From assembly GCA_964404205.1 (NCBI GenBank), contig CAYOJD010000005.1, forward strand, positions 1-59,344: a DNA stretch of 59,344 bases, given 5' to 3'. This stretch comes from CAZWBR01 sp964404205. GTDB taxonomy: Bacteria; Bacteroidota; Bacteroidia; Bacteroidales; Prolixibacteraceae. The translations under genes were made by a program, and so were the position numbers. The notes beneath the pieces were generated by a model, which searched no databases, was not told the DNA's origin, and saw nothing but the letters and a program-made list of their open reading frames with translations. Each line of letters starts with the position of its first letter. Positions within the stretch are counted from its first letter, which is position 1. This document shows, piece by piece, positions 43,343 through 52,161 of this stretch.

Positions 43343-43808
43343 GATGATAAGGTTCTCCCTTGATAATGGTCAATGCCCGGTAGAGTTGCTCTGCGAAAAT
43401 GAGCCGGACCAACTGGTGCGGGAAAGTCATTTTTGATAGAGAAAGCAGCCCGTTGGAACGGGCATAAACCTCCGGCGAAAAACCGTAAGGCCCGCCAATG
43501 ACAAAAACAATTTGACGGCTTCCCGAAATCATCCTTTTCTCAATCCATTGTGCAAACTGGCTCGATGACAGCTCTTTCCCCTTTTCGTCGAGTAGAAATA
43601 GCTCATCGCCCGGTGCCACCGAATCGAGTATAGCTTTTCCCTCGCGTTCTTTTTGCTGATCGCGGGTGAGATTTCTGTTGTTTCGTATGTCGGGGATGAT
43701 TTTTGATTCGAATGGCAAATAAAACGTCACTCTTTTCAGGTAATCCTCGACACCTTCCTTCAGAAACTTTTTGTCGGTTGCCCCGATAAGTAAAAGTGTA
43801 ATTTTCAC
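43335..43808 (-). CDS. rlmH: 23S rRNA (pseudouridine1915-N3)-methyltransferase RlmH
   Basis: I prefer the GTG at 43808 (157 residues, starting VKITLLLIGATDKKF), which matches the family's usual KITLL start and length; an upstream ATG at 43832 would add eight residues. The SPOUT-fold features are present: LLDEKGKELSSSQFAQWI, the AdoMet-binding FVIGGPYGFSPEV, and the C-terminal LSKMTFPHQLVRLIFAEQLYRA with GEPYHHE at the end. RlmH methylates a pseudouridine in helix 69 of 23S rRNA. The downstream kinase start overlaps its end. Confidence 0.95.
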   Translation of the reverse strand: MKITLLLIGATDKKFLKEGVEDYLKRVTFYLPFESKIIPDIRNNRNLTRDQQKEREGKAILDSVAPGDELFLLDEKGKELSSSQFAQWIEKRMISGSRQIVFVIGGPYGFSPEVYARSNGLLSLSKMTFPHQLVRLIFAEQLYRALTIIKGEPYHHE

Positions 43809-43978
43809 ATTGCAATTTAATGTTTTGGTCAATATGATGGCTTAAACACGTGTAATCGTCGGCGATACTTTTATTTGGGGTAGCGAAAGCATTTTTATTC
43901 AGTGCTTTAAAAATAATCAAAATTGCTTTTCGTGATGAAAAACATGCTTACGATTAAATTAAGAAGGGTTTCGTTCGA

Positions 43979-43986
43979 TAAATTTG
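43979..43986 (+). promoter_or_regulatory. Possible promoter (-7 element) for the DUF4783-yihY pair
   Basis: TAAATTTG on the plus strand is an exact TAnnTTTG match 40 bases before the DUF4783 start. No clear -33 TTTG lies upstream. Confidence 0.4.
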
Positions 43987-44026
43987 CACGATTATTGTAA
44001 TTTCAACCCAAACAATTCGCCGTAAA

Positions 44027-44416
44027 ATGATTAAAAAAACCGGAAAGTTTACCGTCATAATGGTCTTCATGATCTTTGTTGCAACAGTTGCTTTCGGCCA
44101 GATTTCGCCGCAGATAGTAAGTGGATTGAAAGCAGGTGATTCAAAGACTGTTGCCGGATTTTTCAATGAAAATGTTGAGATGGTAGTTCTCGACCGCGAA
44201 AATGTTTGCTCGCAAGCACAGGGCGAGCAGATTTTGAAAGATTTTTTCAGCAAAAACAAACCGACTGATTTCAAAATTACCCATCAGGGTGGAAGCGATG
44301 CCCCATATGCCATCGGAAAGATGCAAACTTCGACTGCCAGTTTCAGGATCTATTTTTTAATGAAGTCGGTTGGTGGAAGTTACAAGATTGTGCAACTGAG
44401 AATTGAAAAAGATTAA
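44027..44416 (+). CDS. DUF4783 family exported protein
   Basis: This 129-residue protein has a signal peptide ending near residue 24 (TVAFG-QIS). The mature domain is an NTF2/SnoaL-like small alpha+beta fold typical of DUF4783: ISPQIVSGLKAGDSKTVAGFF, NVEMVVLDRENVCSQAQGEQIL, then paired strands (YKIVQLRIEKD). Proteins of this family are widespread in Bacteroidota, and their function is not established. It is located 16 bases before yihY and likely co-transcribed with it. Confidence 0.85.
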   Translation: MIKKTGKFTVIMVFMIFVATVAFGQISPQIVSGLKAGDSKTVAGFFNENVEMVVLDRENVCSQAQGEQILKDFFSKNKPTDFKITHQGGSDAPYAIGKMQTSTASFRIYFLMKSVGGSYKIVQLRIEKD

Positions 44417-44432
44417 GACTGCCGGATAATTA

Positions 44433-45392
44433 ATGAACAAAATTCAAGCAGGAAAAGAGTGGCTTATCTGTCGCGCTGAGCATATAGTCGATCGGGCCAA
44501 ACGCATAGCGATTCCGTTTTTCGACGATGTGCCGCTATACGATGTCGCCCTTTTTTTCTGGAAAGGAGTTTCGACAGGGGCAATTACCACCCGGGCATCA
44601 GCCATTGCGTTTAACTTTATTTTGGCCATGTTTCCGGCCATCATTTTTTTGTTTACACTTATACCTTATATCCCTATTGATAATTTTCAGGAACAATTGC
44701 TTGATTTGATAGAAAACTTATTGCCCGACAATGCGTTTCTGGCTGTTCGCGGTACTATCGAAGACATTGTTACTCAGCCTCGCGGAAGCCTCCTCTCATT
44801 CGGTTTTTTTGCAGCTTTCTTTTTCGCTACAAATGGAATTGTTTCTGTTATAGGGGCTTTTAACCAGACAATTCATACCATTGAAACCCGGAGCTGGTGG
44901 AATCAACATCTGGTTGCTTCGATGCTTGCGGTAATTTTTACATCAATGATAACAATTGGAGTGGGTGTTATTACGGTGAGTGAGAGTGTGATGCATTTTC
45001 TGGTCAGGAAAGATGTCCTCCGTGTCGACTTTACCTATTATTTATTGGTGGGGGGCAAGTGGCTTGTTATCATTATTTTGTTCTTCTTCGCTTTTGCGTT
45101 TCTATTTTATTTTGCTCCGGCACGACGGATGAAGTTTCGTTTTATCTCGGCAGGAGGTTCGCTGGCAACCGCTCTTTCAGTTATACTTTCTATCGGTTTC
45201 TCGTTCTATATCAATCAGTTTGGTAAATACAATACGTTGTACGGATCAATTGGAACGTTGGTGGTGGTGATGTTGTGGCTCTATTTCAATGCCCTTGTTT
45301 TACTGATTGGCTTCGAACTGAATGTGAGTATCTGGAAAGCCCGAAGTACCAACTCAACGGTGCTTGCCCCTCCTGAAGAGGGAGATTATTAG
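44433..45392 (+). CDS. YihY/BrkB-family inner-membrane protein
   Basis: This 319-residue protein has about six transmembrane helices. The YihY/BrkB motifs are recognisable: TTRASAIAFNFILAMFPAIIFLF near residue 53, RGSLLSFGFFAAFFFATNG near 117, and LYGSIGTLVVVMLWLYFNALVLLIGFELN near the C-terminus. The family was once called ribonuclease BN, a name now considered wrong; the present view is a membrane transporter or exporter of uncertain substrate. It follows DUF4783 closely. Its end is 17 bases from the convergent ribD stop. Confidence 0.9.
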   Translation: MNKIQAGKEWLICRAEHIVDRAKRIAIPFFDDVPLYDVALFFWKGVSTGAITTRASAIAFNFILAMFPAIIFLFTLIPYIPIDNFQEQLLDLIENLLPDNAFLAVRGTIEDIVTQPRGSLLSFGFFAAFFFATNGIVSVIGAFNQTIHTIETRSWWNQHLVASMLAVIFTSMITIGVGVITVSESVMHFLVRKDVLRVDFTYYLLVGGKWLVIIILFFFAFAFLFYFAPARRMKFRFISAGGSLATALSVILSIGFSFYINQFGKYNTLYGSIGTLVVVMLWLYFNALVLLIGFELNVSIWKARSTNSTVLAPPEEGDY

Positions 45393-45409
45393 TTGATGCG
45401 AATGTCTGC

Positions 45410-46462
45410 TCAACGCCTGTAAATGGAGACAGAACTATTGTCCAGTTCTTCGTATTTGAAAGGTTCTGATGGTATTGTCGGAGCTTCAATCCCTTTAAAG
45501 AATTTCTTGTTGCCGGTAAATACGCGGGCTTCGTCCCAAAGCGAACGGCTAAGGAATGAGTTGAGCAATGTTCGTCCTCCCTCTACAATCAGCGAAATGA
45601 TACCCCGTTGATAGAGATCGTTCAGAATCTGCTCAATTTCGCTGCCGTCGAAATCGAGGGTTACATATTCAAGGTTTAATGCAGTGTCGGCTACTTTTGA
45701 GGTATAAACCACTGTTGGCGTCGAACAATCAAATAGCTTGAGCGATTTGGGCAGCCGCAGCTGACGATCGATAACCAGCCGTAGCGGGTGGCTGCCGCAC
45801 CATTCCCTTACTGTCAACGAAGGGTTGTCTTTCATTGCAGTATTGGTTCCCACGATAATTGCAGCTTCGTCAGTACGCATCTTGTGGACTGCCATACGCG
45901 AAAGGTCGTTTGTAATCCATGTTGGCTGGCCATAGTTTTCGGCTGTTCTTTCGATATCGATAAATCCATCGGTTGTTTGGGCCCATTTTAGGATTATAAA
46001 TGGGCGCTTTTGGTTATGAAAGGTGAAGAACCGTCGATTGAGATTGGCACATTCGGTTTCCAGAAGTCCGGTAAAAACGCGGCAACCGGCCTCCTTTAAC
46101 CTGCGAATCCCACGTCCGGCAACGGCAGCAAAAGGATCGGCAGTGCCGATGACAACGTTTGGAATTTGGTGCGCGACAATCAAATCGGCACACGGAGGTG
46201 TTTTTCCGTGATGCGAACATGGTTCGAGCGTAACATAAATTGTTGATTGGCGGAGTAATCTTTTATCGTTTACACTTTCAATCGCATTGACTTCAGCATG
46301 TGGCCCTCCAAACTGCCTGTGATACCCTTCGCCGATTATTTTCCCGTTCAAAACAATAACACTCCCCACCATTGGGTTAGGCGAAACATTGCCCATCCCA
46401 AGCCGGGCCAGCTCGATGGCGCGGAACATAAATCTTTCGTCAATATCGAAATCGAGATTCAT
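45410..46462 (-). CDS. ribD: Bifunctional riboflavin biosynthesis deaminase/reductase RibD
   Basis: This 350-residue enzyme catalyses two steps of riboflavin synthesis: deamination of the diaminopyrimidine phosphate and reduction of the ribosyl side chain. The N-terminal zinc deaminase has HAE at 55-57 and PCSHHGKTPPC at 81-91 (Cys82, Cys91). The C-terminal reductase domain shows RPFIILKWAQTTDG, the TNDLSRMAVHKMRTDEAAIIVG region, LRLVIDRQLRLP and LIVEGGRTLL. Length matches the family. It is divergent from prmC, with about 35 bases between the start codons. Confidence 0.96.
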   Translation of the reverse strand: MNLDFDIDERFMFRAIELARLGMGNVSPNPMVGSVIVLNGKIIGEGYHRQFGGPHAEVNAIESVNDKRLLRQSTIYVTLEPCSHHGKTPPCADLIVAHQIPNVVIGTADPFAAVAGRGIRRLKEAGCRVFTGLLETECANLNRRFFTFHNQKRPFIILKWAQTTDGFIDIERTAENYGQPTWITNDLSRMAVHKMRTDEAAIIVGTNTAMKDNPSLTVREWCGSHPLRLVIDRQLRLPKSLKLFDCSTPTVVYTSKVADTALNLEYVTLDFDGSEIEQILNDLYQRGIISLIVEGGRTLLNSFLSRSLWDEARVFTGNKKFFKGIEAPTIPSEPFKYEELDNSSVSIYRR

Positions 46463-46475
46463 TAGTCGAAATATC

Positions 46476-46483
46476 TATTTTTG
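46476..46483 (+). promoter_or_regulatory. Probable prmC promoter (-7 element) very close to the start codon
   Basis: TATTTTTG is an exact TAnnTTTG match ending 14 bases before the ATG at 46498, so the mRNA leader would be only about 8 bases. It also lies just 14 bases upstream of the divergent ribD start codon, so the two promoter regions must overlap. Confidence 0.5.
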
Positions 46484-46497
46484 CAAAAAAACAAGTG

Positions 46498-47340
46498 ATG
46501 CAGCCAACCAAATCATTTATCCGAAAACGGCTCAAGGATCTTTATCCGGCAGAAGAGATCGAAAGTTTCATAAAGCTCATTCTCGAAAATTGTCTGAATG
46601 TATCGAGAACCAATTTGGTCATGATGCAAGATGTTCAAATATCGGCTGCTAAATTAATTGAAATAGAGCAAATAGTAAATCGTTTGGCCGAATATGAGCC
46701 AATTCAGTATATTTTAGGCAAAACCAGTTTCTTGGGGTCCGATTTTAAAGTTTCGCCTGACGTGTTGATTCCCCGGCCCGAAACCGAGGAACTGGTTGAA
46801 TGGATGCTGAAAGAGCATACAACGGGGCAACGGATACTTGATATTGGAACAGGTAGCGGCTGTATCCCGGTTTCGCTGGCATTGACAGGGCATTTCTCTG
46901 AGGTTGAGGCTTTCGACATCTCTGAAGGCGCTTTGGCCGTTGCCGCCCAAAATGCCGAATTGAACCAGGTCAATATCCGTTACTCGAAAGTGGATATTCT
47001 TCGATGGGACGAATATTGTTTCGACCGGGAATGGGATATTGTGGTCAGCAATCCACCTTATGTCACTTACGCTGAGAAAGATTTGATGTTTAAAAATGTA
47101 GTTGAATACGAGCCACATCTGGCCCTTTTTGTCGAAAATAACGATCCTTTGCTTTTTTACCGTGAGATAGCATTGTTTGCCAATAAGCACCTTGCTCCCG
47201 GAGGATTACTTTTTTTCGAAATTAACGAACAATATGGGGCTGAGATCGGCCGTTTGCTTGAGAAACTTCACTATTCATCAGTTATCATCCGAAAAGACCT
47301 AAGCGGAAAAGATCGAATGATAAAGGCTGTAAAAAATTGA
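46498..47340 (+). CDS. prmC: Peptide chain release factor N5-glutamine methyltransferase PrmC
   Basis: The enzyme methylates the glutamine of the GGQ motif in release factors RF1 and RF2. A GTG at 46495 directly precedes the ATG at 46498; the ATG is preferred, giving 280 residues. Counting from the GTG, the AdoMet-binding DIGTGSGC is at 116-123 and the catalytic NPPY at 186-189 (VSNPPYV). The helical N-terminal domain and the LGSDFKVSPDVLIPRPETEELV linker are normal. Its stop is two bases from the convergent OmpA-type gene stop. Confidence 0.95.
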   Translation: MQPTKSFIRKRLKDLYPAEEIESFIKLILENCLNVSRTNLVMMQDVQISAAKLIEIEQIVNRLAEYEPIQYILGKTSFLGSDFKVSPDVLIPRPETEELVEWMLKEHTTGQRILDIGTGSGCIPVSLALTGHFSEVEAFDISEGALAVAAQNAELNQVNIRYSKVDILRWDEYCFDREWDIVVSNPPYVTYAEKDLMFKNVVEYEPHLALFVENNDPLLFYREIALFANKHLAPGGLLFFEINEQYGAEIGRLLEKLHYSSVIIRKDLSGKDRMIKAVKN

Positions 47341-47342
47341 TC

Positions 47343-49226
47343 TTATAAAATCCATGCGCTGGGATATTTCTCTTTCAAACTTTGCTGCAATGCTTTGGCT
47401 TCGCTTAATTTATTGAACCCCAACCCGACTCTAAACATCGTGTTCTCTTTCATCAGTTTGGCCTCCACACCAAGCGCTTTCAAATTATTAATCTCTTTTT
47501 CAGCATTTTCTACAAATGAGAATGAGCCAAAAATCAGATAGTAATCGAAGCTCTCCGGATCGGGCTGTGCCAAGACAACCTGAGTTGTTTTAGCAGAATG
47601 AATGGCTCCTATACCGCTTTTATTCACTGATTTGGTTTCCGTGTAGTCGCCCTTCTTCTGAACTACCTTTTCGCTCTTTCCAAATCCGGGTATAAATATT
47701 TCAGTGCGTCTGTTTTCACGATTTTGTTCCGGGGTGCATTCTTTCCAATTTGGACAACTGAAGAGTGGTTTACTTTCGCCGTATCCAATGGCTTTGATTC
47801 TGGAAGCTGCAATACCCTTATTGACAATGTAAAGAGCGACTGCTTCGGCCCTCAGGCGCGAGAGCCTTCGGTTGTAACGGTTCGACCCACGGCTGTCGGT
47901 ATGCGAACCCAATTCAACATTCATCTTTGGGTTCTCGTTCATCAGGTTGACCAATTTGTCAAGTTCGGCAGCTGATTCAGGTAAAATCTCCCAACTATCA
48001 AGGTCGTAATAAATGTTTTTTAGGATAATGGTTTTGTTGGTAATCATCTCCATCCAAATCGTATCTGTCGAACAATTATTGCGGTATGGGTTCAATTCTG
48101 ACAACGAAACGGAGTTGTCGTTATAGCCAAAAGCTGATGCTTGCACAACTGATGCTTTTGGTCCGGAAGGCGTGAAGCTGATTTTACCCTCTTTGTCGGT
48201 AAAGAACGATTCCTTGTTATCGATTACAACCGTTGCTACTTTGATTGGTTTCTGGCTATTGCGGTCGAATACATAGATAGTTCGTTCAAGCGGCTGTGGA
48301 ATAGAGAGTGTCACTTTGTAAATATCGTCGTCGCCATTGTTGTTTCTGTTCGAAATCAGGTACCCAAAACCAAGGCTCAGGTCAAATGTCAGGCCGAAAT
48401 CATCTTTATTACTGTTGATTGGCGCTGCAAAATGGTTAATTTCAGTCGCATTGTTGTTCAGTTCTGTATAAAATAGGTCGAGTCCGCCAAGGCCTGGTTT
48501 TTCGTCCGACGAAAAAATCAGATAGGTTTTACCGTTATTGTAGGTTACAAACGGAAATTCCTCTTTCCCCGGTGAATTGATTCTTTTACCCATATTCCGT
48601 GGCGCATTCCATTTCCGGTCACTGTCGCGTGTACTCATATAAAGGTCTGTTCCTCCATAACCTCCGGCCATATCGCTGGCAAAAATCATAGTATCGCCAT
48701 TGATGGTAAGTGCCGGGTGTGCCACCGAGTACTCGAGGCTATTGAACGGAAACTCTTCAACAACTTTCCATCGGTTGTTCTCTTTTTTTGCTGCCAAAAT
48801 CCTGAGTGTGAGCATATCACTATTGGTAAACCCATATACGGCGTTGGCATTGGTTTTGTGAGACTGTGTCACAAAAAGCTCGCCGGTTTTTTCGCACCAT
48901 GCTACCGGCCCATCGTGAAAATAGGTACAGAACTCGTTTACTATTTGTCGTTTCCCGGCCGGATTTCCTTCATTATCAATGCCGATCTGAAAAAGGTCAT
49001 AATACCTCTTTTTTGCCGGCTTGTATTTTTTCTCCCCTTCACTCCTGTAAGAAGAGAAAAAGAGCGTGTCGTTCACTAAAAAAGCACCAATATCGCTGTA
49101 ATCCGAATTGATGTTAAGCGGCGAGATTTGAATTGTGGAATTTGGAAATATTTCGTTGTCAGTATTTTGCGCGTGTGATGAGTAGATAATTATTGACAAG
49201 AAAAGAGCAATGAATAATTTTTTCAT
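47343..49226 (-). CDS. OmpA-family protein with PD40 repeats and SPOR domain
   Basis: This 627-residue exported protein has a signal peptide ending near residue 19 (SHA-QN). WD40/PD40-like blades follow (GDTMIFASDMAGGYGGTDLY, KTYLIFSSDEKPGLGGLDLF), then a carboxypeptidase-regulatory-like domain (RNSQKPIKVATVVIDNKES). The OmpA peptidoglycan-binding domain has GSHTDSRGSNRYNRRLSRLRA and GYGESKP, and the SPOR domain at the C-terminus begins YYLIFGSFSFVENAEKEI. Both terminal domains bind cell-wall peptidoglycan. The combination suggests an envelope-anchoring or division-related role. It converges on prmC with a two-base gap. Confidence 0.88.
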   Translation of the reverse strand: MKKLFIALFLSIIIYSSHAQNTDNEIFPNSTIQISPLNINSDYSDIGAFLVNDTLFFSSYRSEGEKKYKPAKKRYYDLFQIGIDNEGNPAGKRQIVNEFCTYFHDGPVAWCEKTGELFVTQSHKTNANAVYGFTNSDMLTLRILAAKKENNRWKVVEEFPFNSLEYSVAHPALTINGDTMIFASDMAGGYGGTDLYMSTRDSDRKWNAPRNMGKRINSPGKEEFPFVTYNNGKTYLIFSSDEKPGLGGLDLFYTELNNNATEINHFAAPINSNKDDFGLTFDLSLGFGYLISNRNNNGDDDIYKVTLSIPQPLERTIYVFDRNSQKPIKVATVVIDNKESFFTDKEGKISFTPSGPKASVVQASAFGYNDNSVSLSELNPYRNNCSTDTIWMEMITNKTIILKNIYYDLDSWEILPESAAELDKLVNLMNENPKMNVELGSHTDSRGSNRYNRRLSRLRAEAVALYIVNKGIAASRIKAIGYGESKPLFSCPNWKECTPEQNRENRRTEIFIPGFGKSEKVVQKKGDYTETKSVNKSGIGAIHSAKTTQVVLAQPDPESFDYYLIFGSFSFVENAEKEINNLKALGVEAKLMKENTMFRVGLGFNKLSEAKALQQSLKEKYPSAWIL

Positions 49227-49298
49227 TTTCCATAGATAAGTTAGATGTCAATACCATTTTGCCTTTGGCAGATGAATTTCTGCCATTTTTTACCTCGA

Positions 49299-49329
49299 CA
49301 AAAATAGAATTATTTCAATTTCAAACAAC
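49299..49329 (-). promoter_or_regulatory. Probable promoter of the OmpA/SPOR gene
   Basis: The minus strand reads TATTTTTG (49306-49299), an exact -7 match, with GTTG about 19 bases upstream. The leader of about 65 bases contains a hairpin GGCAGA/TCTGCC (49267-49284). Confidence 0.45.
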
Positions 49330-49374
49330 GGCTTCAAAATCTTTAATGTTAAATTGAGACGGGCAATGGAAAAA

Positions 49375-49410
49375 ATAAGAAAAAACCCCGAATCGTCAGG
49401 ATTCAGGGCT
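49375..49410 (-). terminator. Intrinsic terminator after the polyferredoxin gene
   Basis: The minus strand forms CCC-T-GAATC / GATTC-GGG (arms at 49408-49400 and 49394-49387, one bulge), followed by GTTTTTTC and further U-rich bases. It lies about 90 bases past the polyferredoxin stop and ends that operon. Confidence 0.7.
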
Positions 49411-49499
49411 TTTCTTGATTTTGAATATAACCTCAATTGAGCTTTTGTATCATCAAAAAGGATTATTCGAGATAAGTTATGATAAATATTTTATCTGTG

Positions 49500-51104
49500 T
49501 CAGAAAGGAAATTCGTCTTCTTTCAGATCGGTTTTCGCTTTTTCTGTTTCAGGTTTTTTTGCCTCTTGATGAACGGGATTCCCATCGACATAAATTGCCC
49601 GGTAAGGCCTTGTAGGGCAGGCGTATTCGCACGCACCACAGCCAATGCAGATTTCTTCGTTCACTTCCGGTATAAACAAATCGCCATAAGGTACCATTTG
49701 TACTGCTTTTGTCGGACAATGTTCGGAACAGGCACCGCAGTCGGTACCTTCGGTCTCAACAATGCAATTGGCCTTGATGAACTTCACCCTTCCAATCTGT
49801 GTAAGATGTTTAGCCTCTACTGTAAGGGGAATAATTGCCCCGGTTGGACAGATGTCGCTGCAAAGTGTGCAGTCAAAATTACAAAGACCGGTATGAAAAT
49901 CCATGTGGGGTTGCATCACGCCAATCAACCCATATTCCATAAACGATGGTTGTAAAACCTTTGTTGGACAGGCAGATATGCATAACGAACAACCGGTACA
50001 AACCTTATTGAGGTGATCGATGCTTTTAGAACCGGGAGGCGAAACCGGCGAAGTCTTTGGCTCTTTATGAACGGTTTCGCCACTATGCGATGATGCTCCG
50101 TTCGCGAAAAGCGGATTATGGTTGGATAACCCAAGAAATGTTGCGGTACCAATTGCCCCGTTAACCAAAAATCGCCTCTTATTCAAATCAGTTTTGGCTT
50201 CAGCGTGATCGGCCATTTTCATTTTGGCTACATCAATTTTGGGCCCCTTCTTTTTAATCCGATATCTGGCTGCATCTTCGGTGCATACTGTGAGGCAGTT
50301 ATAACAGGCAACACAGCGACTGTGGTCGATTTCCCGGTTTTTGATTTCGATACATTCAGCCTTGCAAACCCGGGCACATTTGCCACACCGGGTGCACGAG
50401 GATTTATCGAGTTCGATTTTAAACAGCGAGAATTTAGAAATCAACCCGAGGAATGTACCTACCGGACAAATTGAGTTGCAATACAGCCTTCCCCTGCGGA
50501 ACGACATGGCCAAAATCAAAACGAGAAAAATAAGTGTTGCCAGCATTATGCCCATGTGAACAGGCTGCAGTTCGTACCGGTAAAGAAAGGTGTAAATGCC
50601 GGCCTTTGACAATCCCTGAGCACTTATGTTATTGATGAATACGATGGCTGGTTTGAAAACATAAGAGGATATTCGTCCGAAAAGGCTGTACGGATCAAGC
50701 AGCGTTACGAAAGTGATACTGCCAAGAACTGCAAATACAATTGTTATTACAAGAATCGTGTAACGAACGATAGTCCAGGCTTTGTGGAATTTGTAACGAC
50801 TTTTTTTATTGAACCGCTTTGAAATCCGGGCTACAATATCCTGAAAGATTCCTAAAGGGCAAATGGCTGAACAGTAGATTCTTCCAAAAAGAGCTGTAAG
50901 TATAAGGACGACTGCCAATCCTATTGCCAGTGTTCCCGGAACAGAGATGGTTTTCAATAATGAAGGTACAAATTGCAACGAAACAGCCCAGTCGTAAAAC
51001 GCTGCACCAAAGCTGTCGCGAAAGTCGAGAAAAACCACCGCTATCAGGGAAAGAAACAGAAGGGCTACGGAAACCCGAGCCCTTTTCAATATTTTAAAAT
51101 TCAT
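49500..51104 (-). CDS. NapH-like membrane polyferredoxin fused to a NapG-like ferredoxin
   Basis: This 534-residue protein has transmembrane helices with the NapH-type cysteine motifs ICPLGIF (81-87) and CPVGTF (213-218). Two 4Fe-4S sets follow: Cys237/240/243/247 and Cys264/267/270/274. Then comes an internal twin-arginine-like segment KRRFLVNGAIGTATFLG (309-325), and more cluster motifs: Cys369/372/375/379, Cys408/412/415/419, Cys456/459/463 and Cys486/489/492/496. The arrangement looks like a NapH-type quinol-linked protein joined to a Tat-type ferredoxin. It would move electrons between the membrane and an extracytoplasmic partner. Four bases separate it from the DUF362 gene upstream. The redox partner is unknown. 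Confidence 0.85.
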   Translation of the reverse strand: MNFKILKRARVSVALLFLSLIAVVFLDFRDSFGAAFYDWAVSLQFVPSLLKTISVPGTLAIGLAVVLILTALFGRIYCSAICPLGIFQDIVARISKRFNKKSRYKFHKAWTIVRYTILVITIVFAVLGSITFVTLLDPYSLFGRISSYVFKPAIVFINNISAQGLSKAGIYTFLYRYELQPVHMGIMLATLIFLVLILAMSFRRGRLYCNSICPVGTFLGLISKFSLFKIELDKSSCTRCGKCARVCKAECIEIKNREIDHSRCVACYNCLTVCTEDAARYRIKKKGPKIDVAKMKMADHAEAKTDLNKRRFLVNGAIGTATFLGLSNHNPLFANGASSHSGETVHKEPKTSPVSPPGSKSIDHLNKVCTGCSLCISACPTKVLQPSFMEYGLIGVMQPHMDFHTGLCNFDCTLCSDICPTGAIIPLTVEAKHLTQIGRVKFIKANCIVETEGTDCGACSEHCPTKAVQMVPYGDLFIPEVNEEICIGCGACEYACPTRPYRAIYVDGNPVHQEAKKPETEKAKTDLKEDEFPF

Positions 51105-51108
51105 GCGA

Positions 51109-52026
51109 TTAAACCATTAGCCGGTTGATGTTCAGTTTGCTAAGATCCATTTGTCCCATTCCTGCTGCTGCGGCAATCTTGATATGATTGATGGCTGTTG
51201 GTTCCTGGTTCAGAAATTTGACTGCAGCAGCATCGGCGGCAACAATATCTTTCGAAATAATAAGGCTTTTCATGGTCAAAACGTCGTCGAGCGATACGCC
51301 CATCGGGCCGTTCTGTTTCATCACATAGTACGCATCAATAATATTTAAATCGGGCTTGCGGTATTGCAAAAAATCGGCAATACATTGATGTAGATCATTT
51401 TTATGCCAGTAACCCCGATCCCAAACACAACCCATCAGGTTTTTCATCGCTACCGAAACTTTCGAAGAGCTATGGTGTTTCAGAATTGGCACATTGATAA
51501 AGACATCGGTGTTCAGCAGCAACTCATGGACCATCATCTCTTTCAGTCTCGAGCCATTGGGATTACTAACTGTTTTGTAATATTTTTCGCTGTCGGCCGG
51601 AACGACTTTACCACCAGCTTCTTTTACCGCCTGTTCAATGCCCGAGTTTTTGTAACATTTTGTCCACTCGTGGCAGGTGTGGTCGAATACGAGTACCTCT
51701 TTGGCCCCAGCTTTCACGCAATGTTCGACGATTCTTTTCACCAGTTTCGGATTGGTATTTGCGGCACGGTCCGGTGTTCTGTCCCATCCAATATTGGGTT
51801 TTATCAAAACACGCTGGCCTGCTTTTACAAATTGTTTCATTCCGCCAAGGGCTTCAATTCCTTTGTCGAACATCACATCGGGTTCGCCACCTTTTACGGC
51901 AATCAGATCGTAAGGGGCTGCAGCGTTATTGCCGGCCATTAGGTTATCGACCCCTCCGAATGTGATAGCGGCACCAGTTGCGATTCCTGCCCCTACACTT
52001 GATTTGAGAAAATTCCTGCGTTTCAT
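51109..52026 (-). CDS. Tat-exported DUF362 domain protein
   Basis: The start at 52026 gives 305 residues with a textbook twin-arginine signal MKRRNFLKSSVGAGIATGAA; an upstream ATG at 52074 adds 16 residues that spoil it. The mature DUF362 domain shows RVLIKPNIGWDRTPDRAANTNP, EVLVFDHTC, FINVPILKHHSSSKVSVAMKNLMG and ADAAAVKFL. DUF362 proteins are often found beside ferredoxins, and their chemistry is not established. Here the polyferredoxin follows four bases after its stop, so the two genes probably form one redox module outside the cytoplasm. Confidence 0.87.
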   Translation of the reverse strand: MKRRNFLKSSVGAGIATGAAITFGGVDNLMAGNNAAAPYDLIAVKGGEPDVMFDKGIEALGGMKQFVKAGQRVLIKPNIGWDRTPDRAANTNPKLVKRIVEHCVKAGAKEVLVFDHTCHEWTKCYKNSGIEQAVKEAGGKVVPADSEKYYKTVSNPNGSRLKEMMVHELLLNTDVFINVPILKHHSSSKVSVAMKNLMGCVWDRGYWHKNDLHQCIADFLQYRKPDLNIIDAYYVMKQNGPMGVSLDDVLTMKSLIISKDIVAADAAAVKFLNQEPTAINHIKIAAAAGMGQMDLSKLNINRLMV

Positions 52027-52161
52027 GTTGTCTATTTTGGATGTTGATAATCGGATGAGATGCAAAACTATCAAATCAAGGATTAAAAACCGATAAATAA
52101 TACATCGTTGCGCTGTTAATAAGTTGTTAAATGGTTAATTTAGAACTATTTTAAATTGATA

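Noticed and set aside
49267..49292. Plus-strand terminator in the leader of the OmpA/SPOR gene
   Set aside because: The stem is only six base pairs and no plus-strand transcript source is evident; a 5' leader hairpin is the simpler reading.
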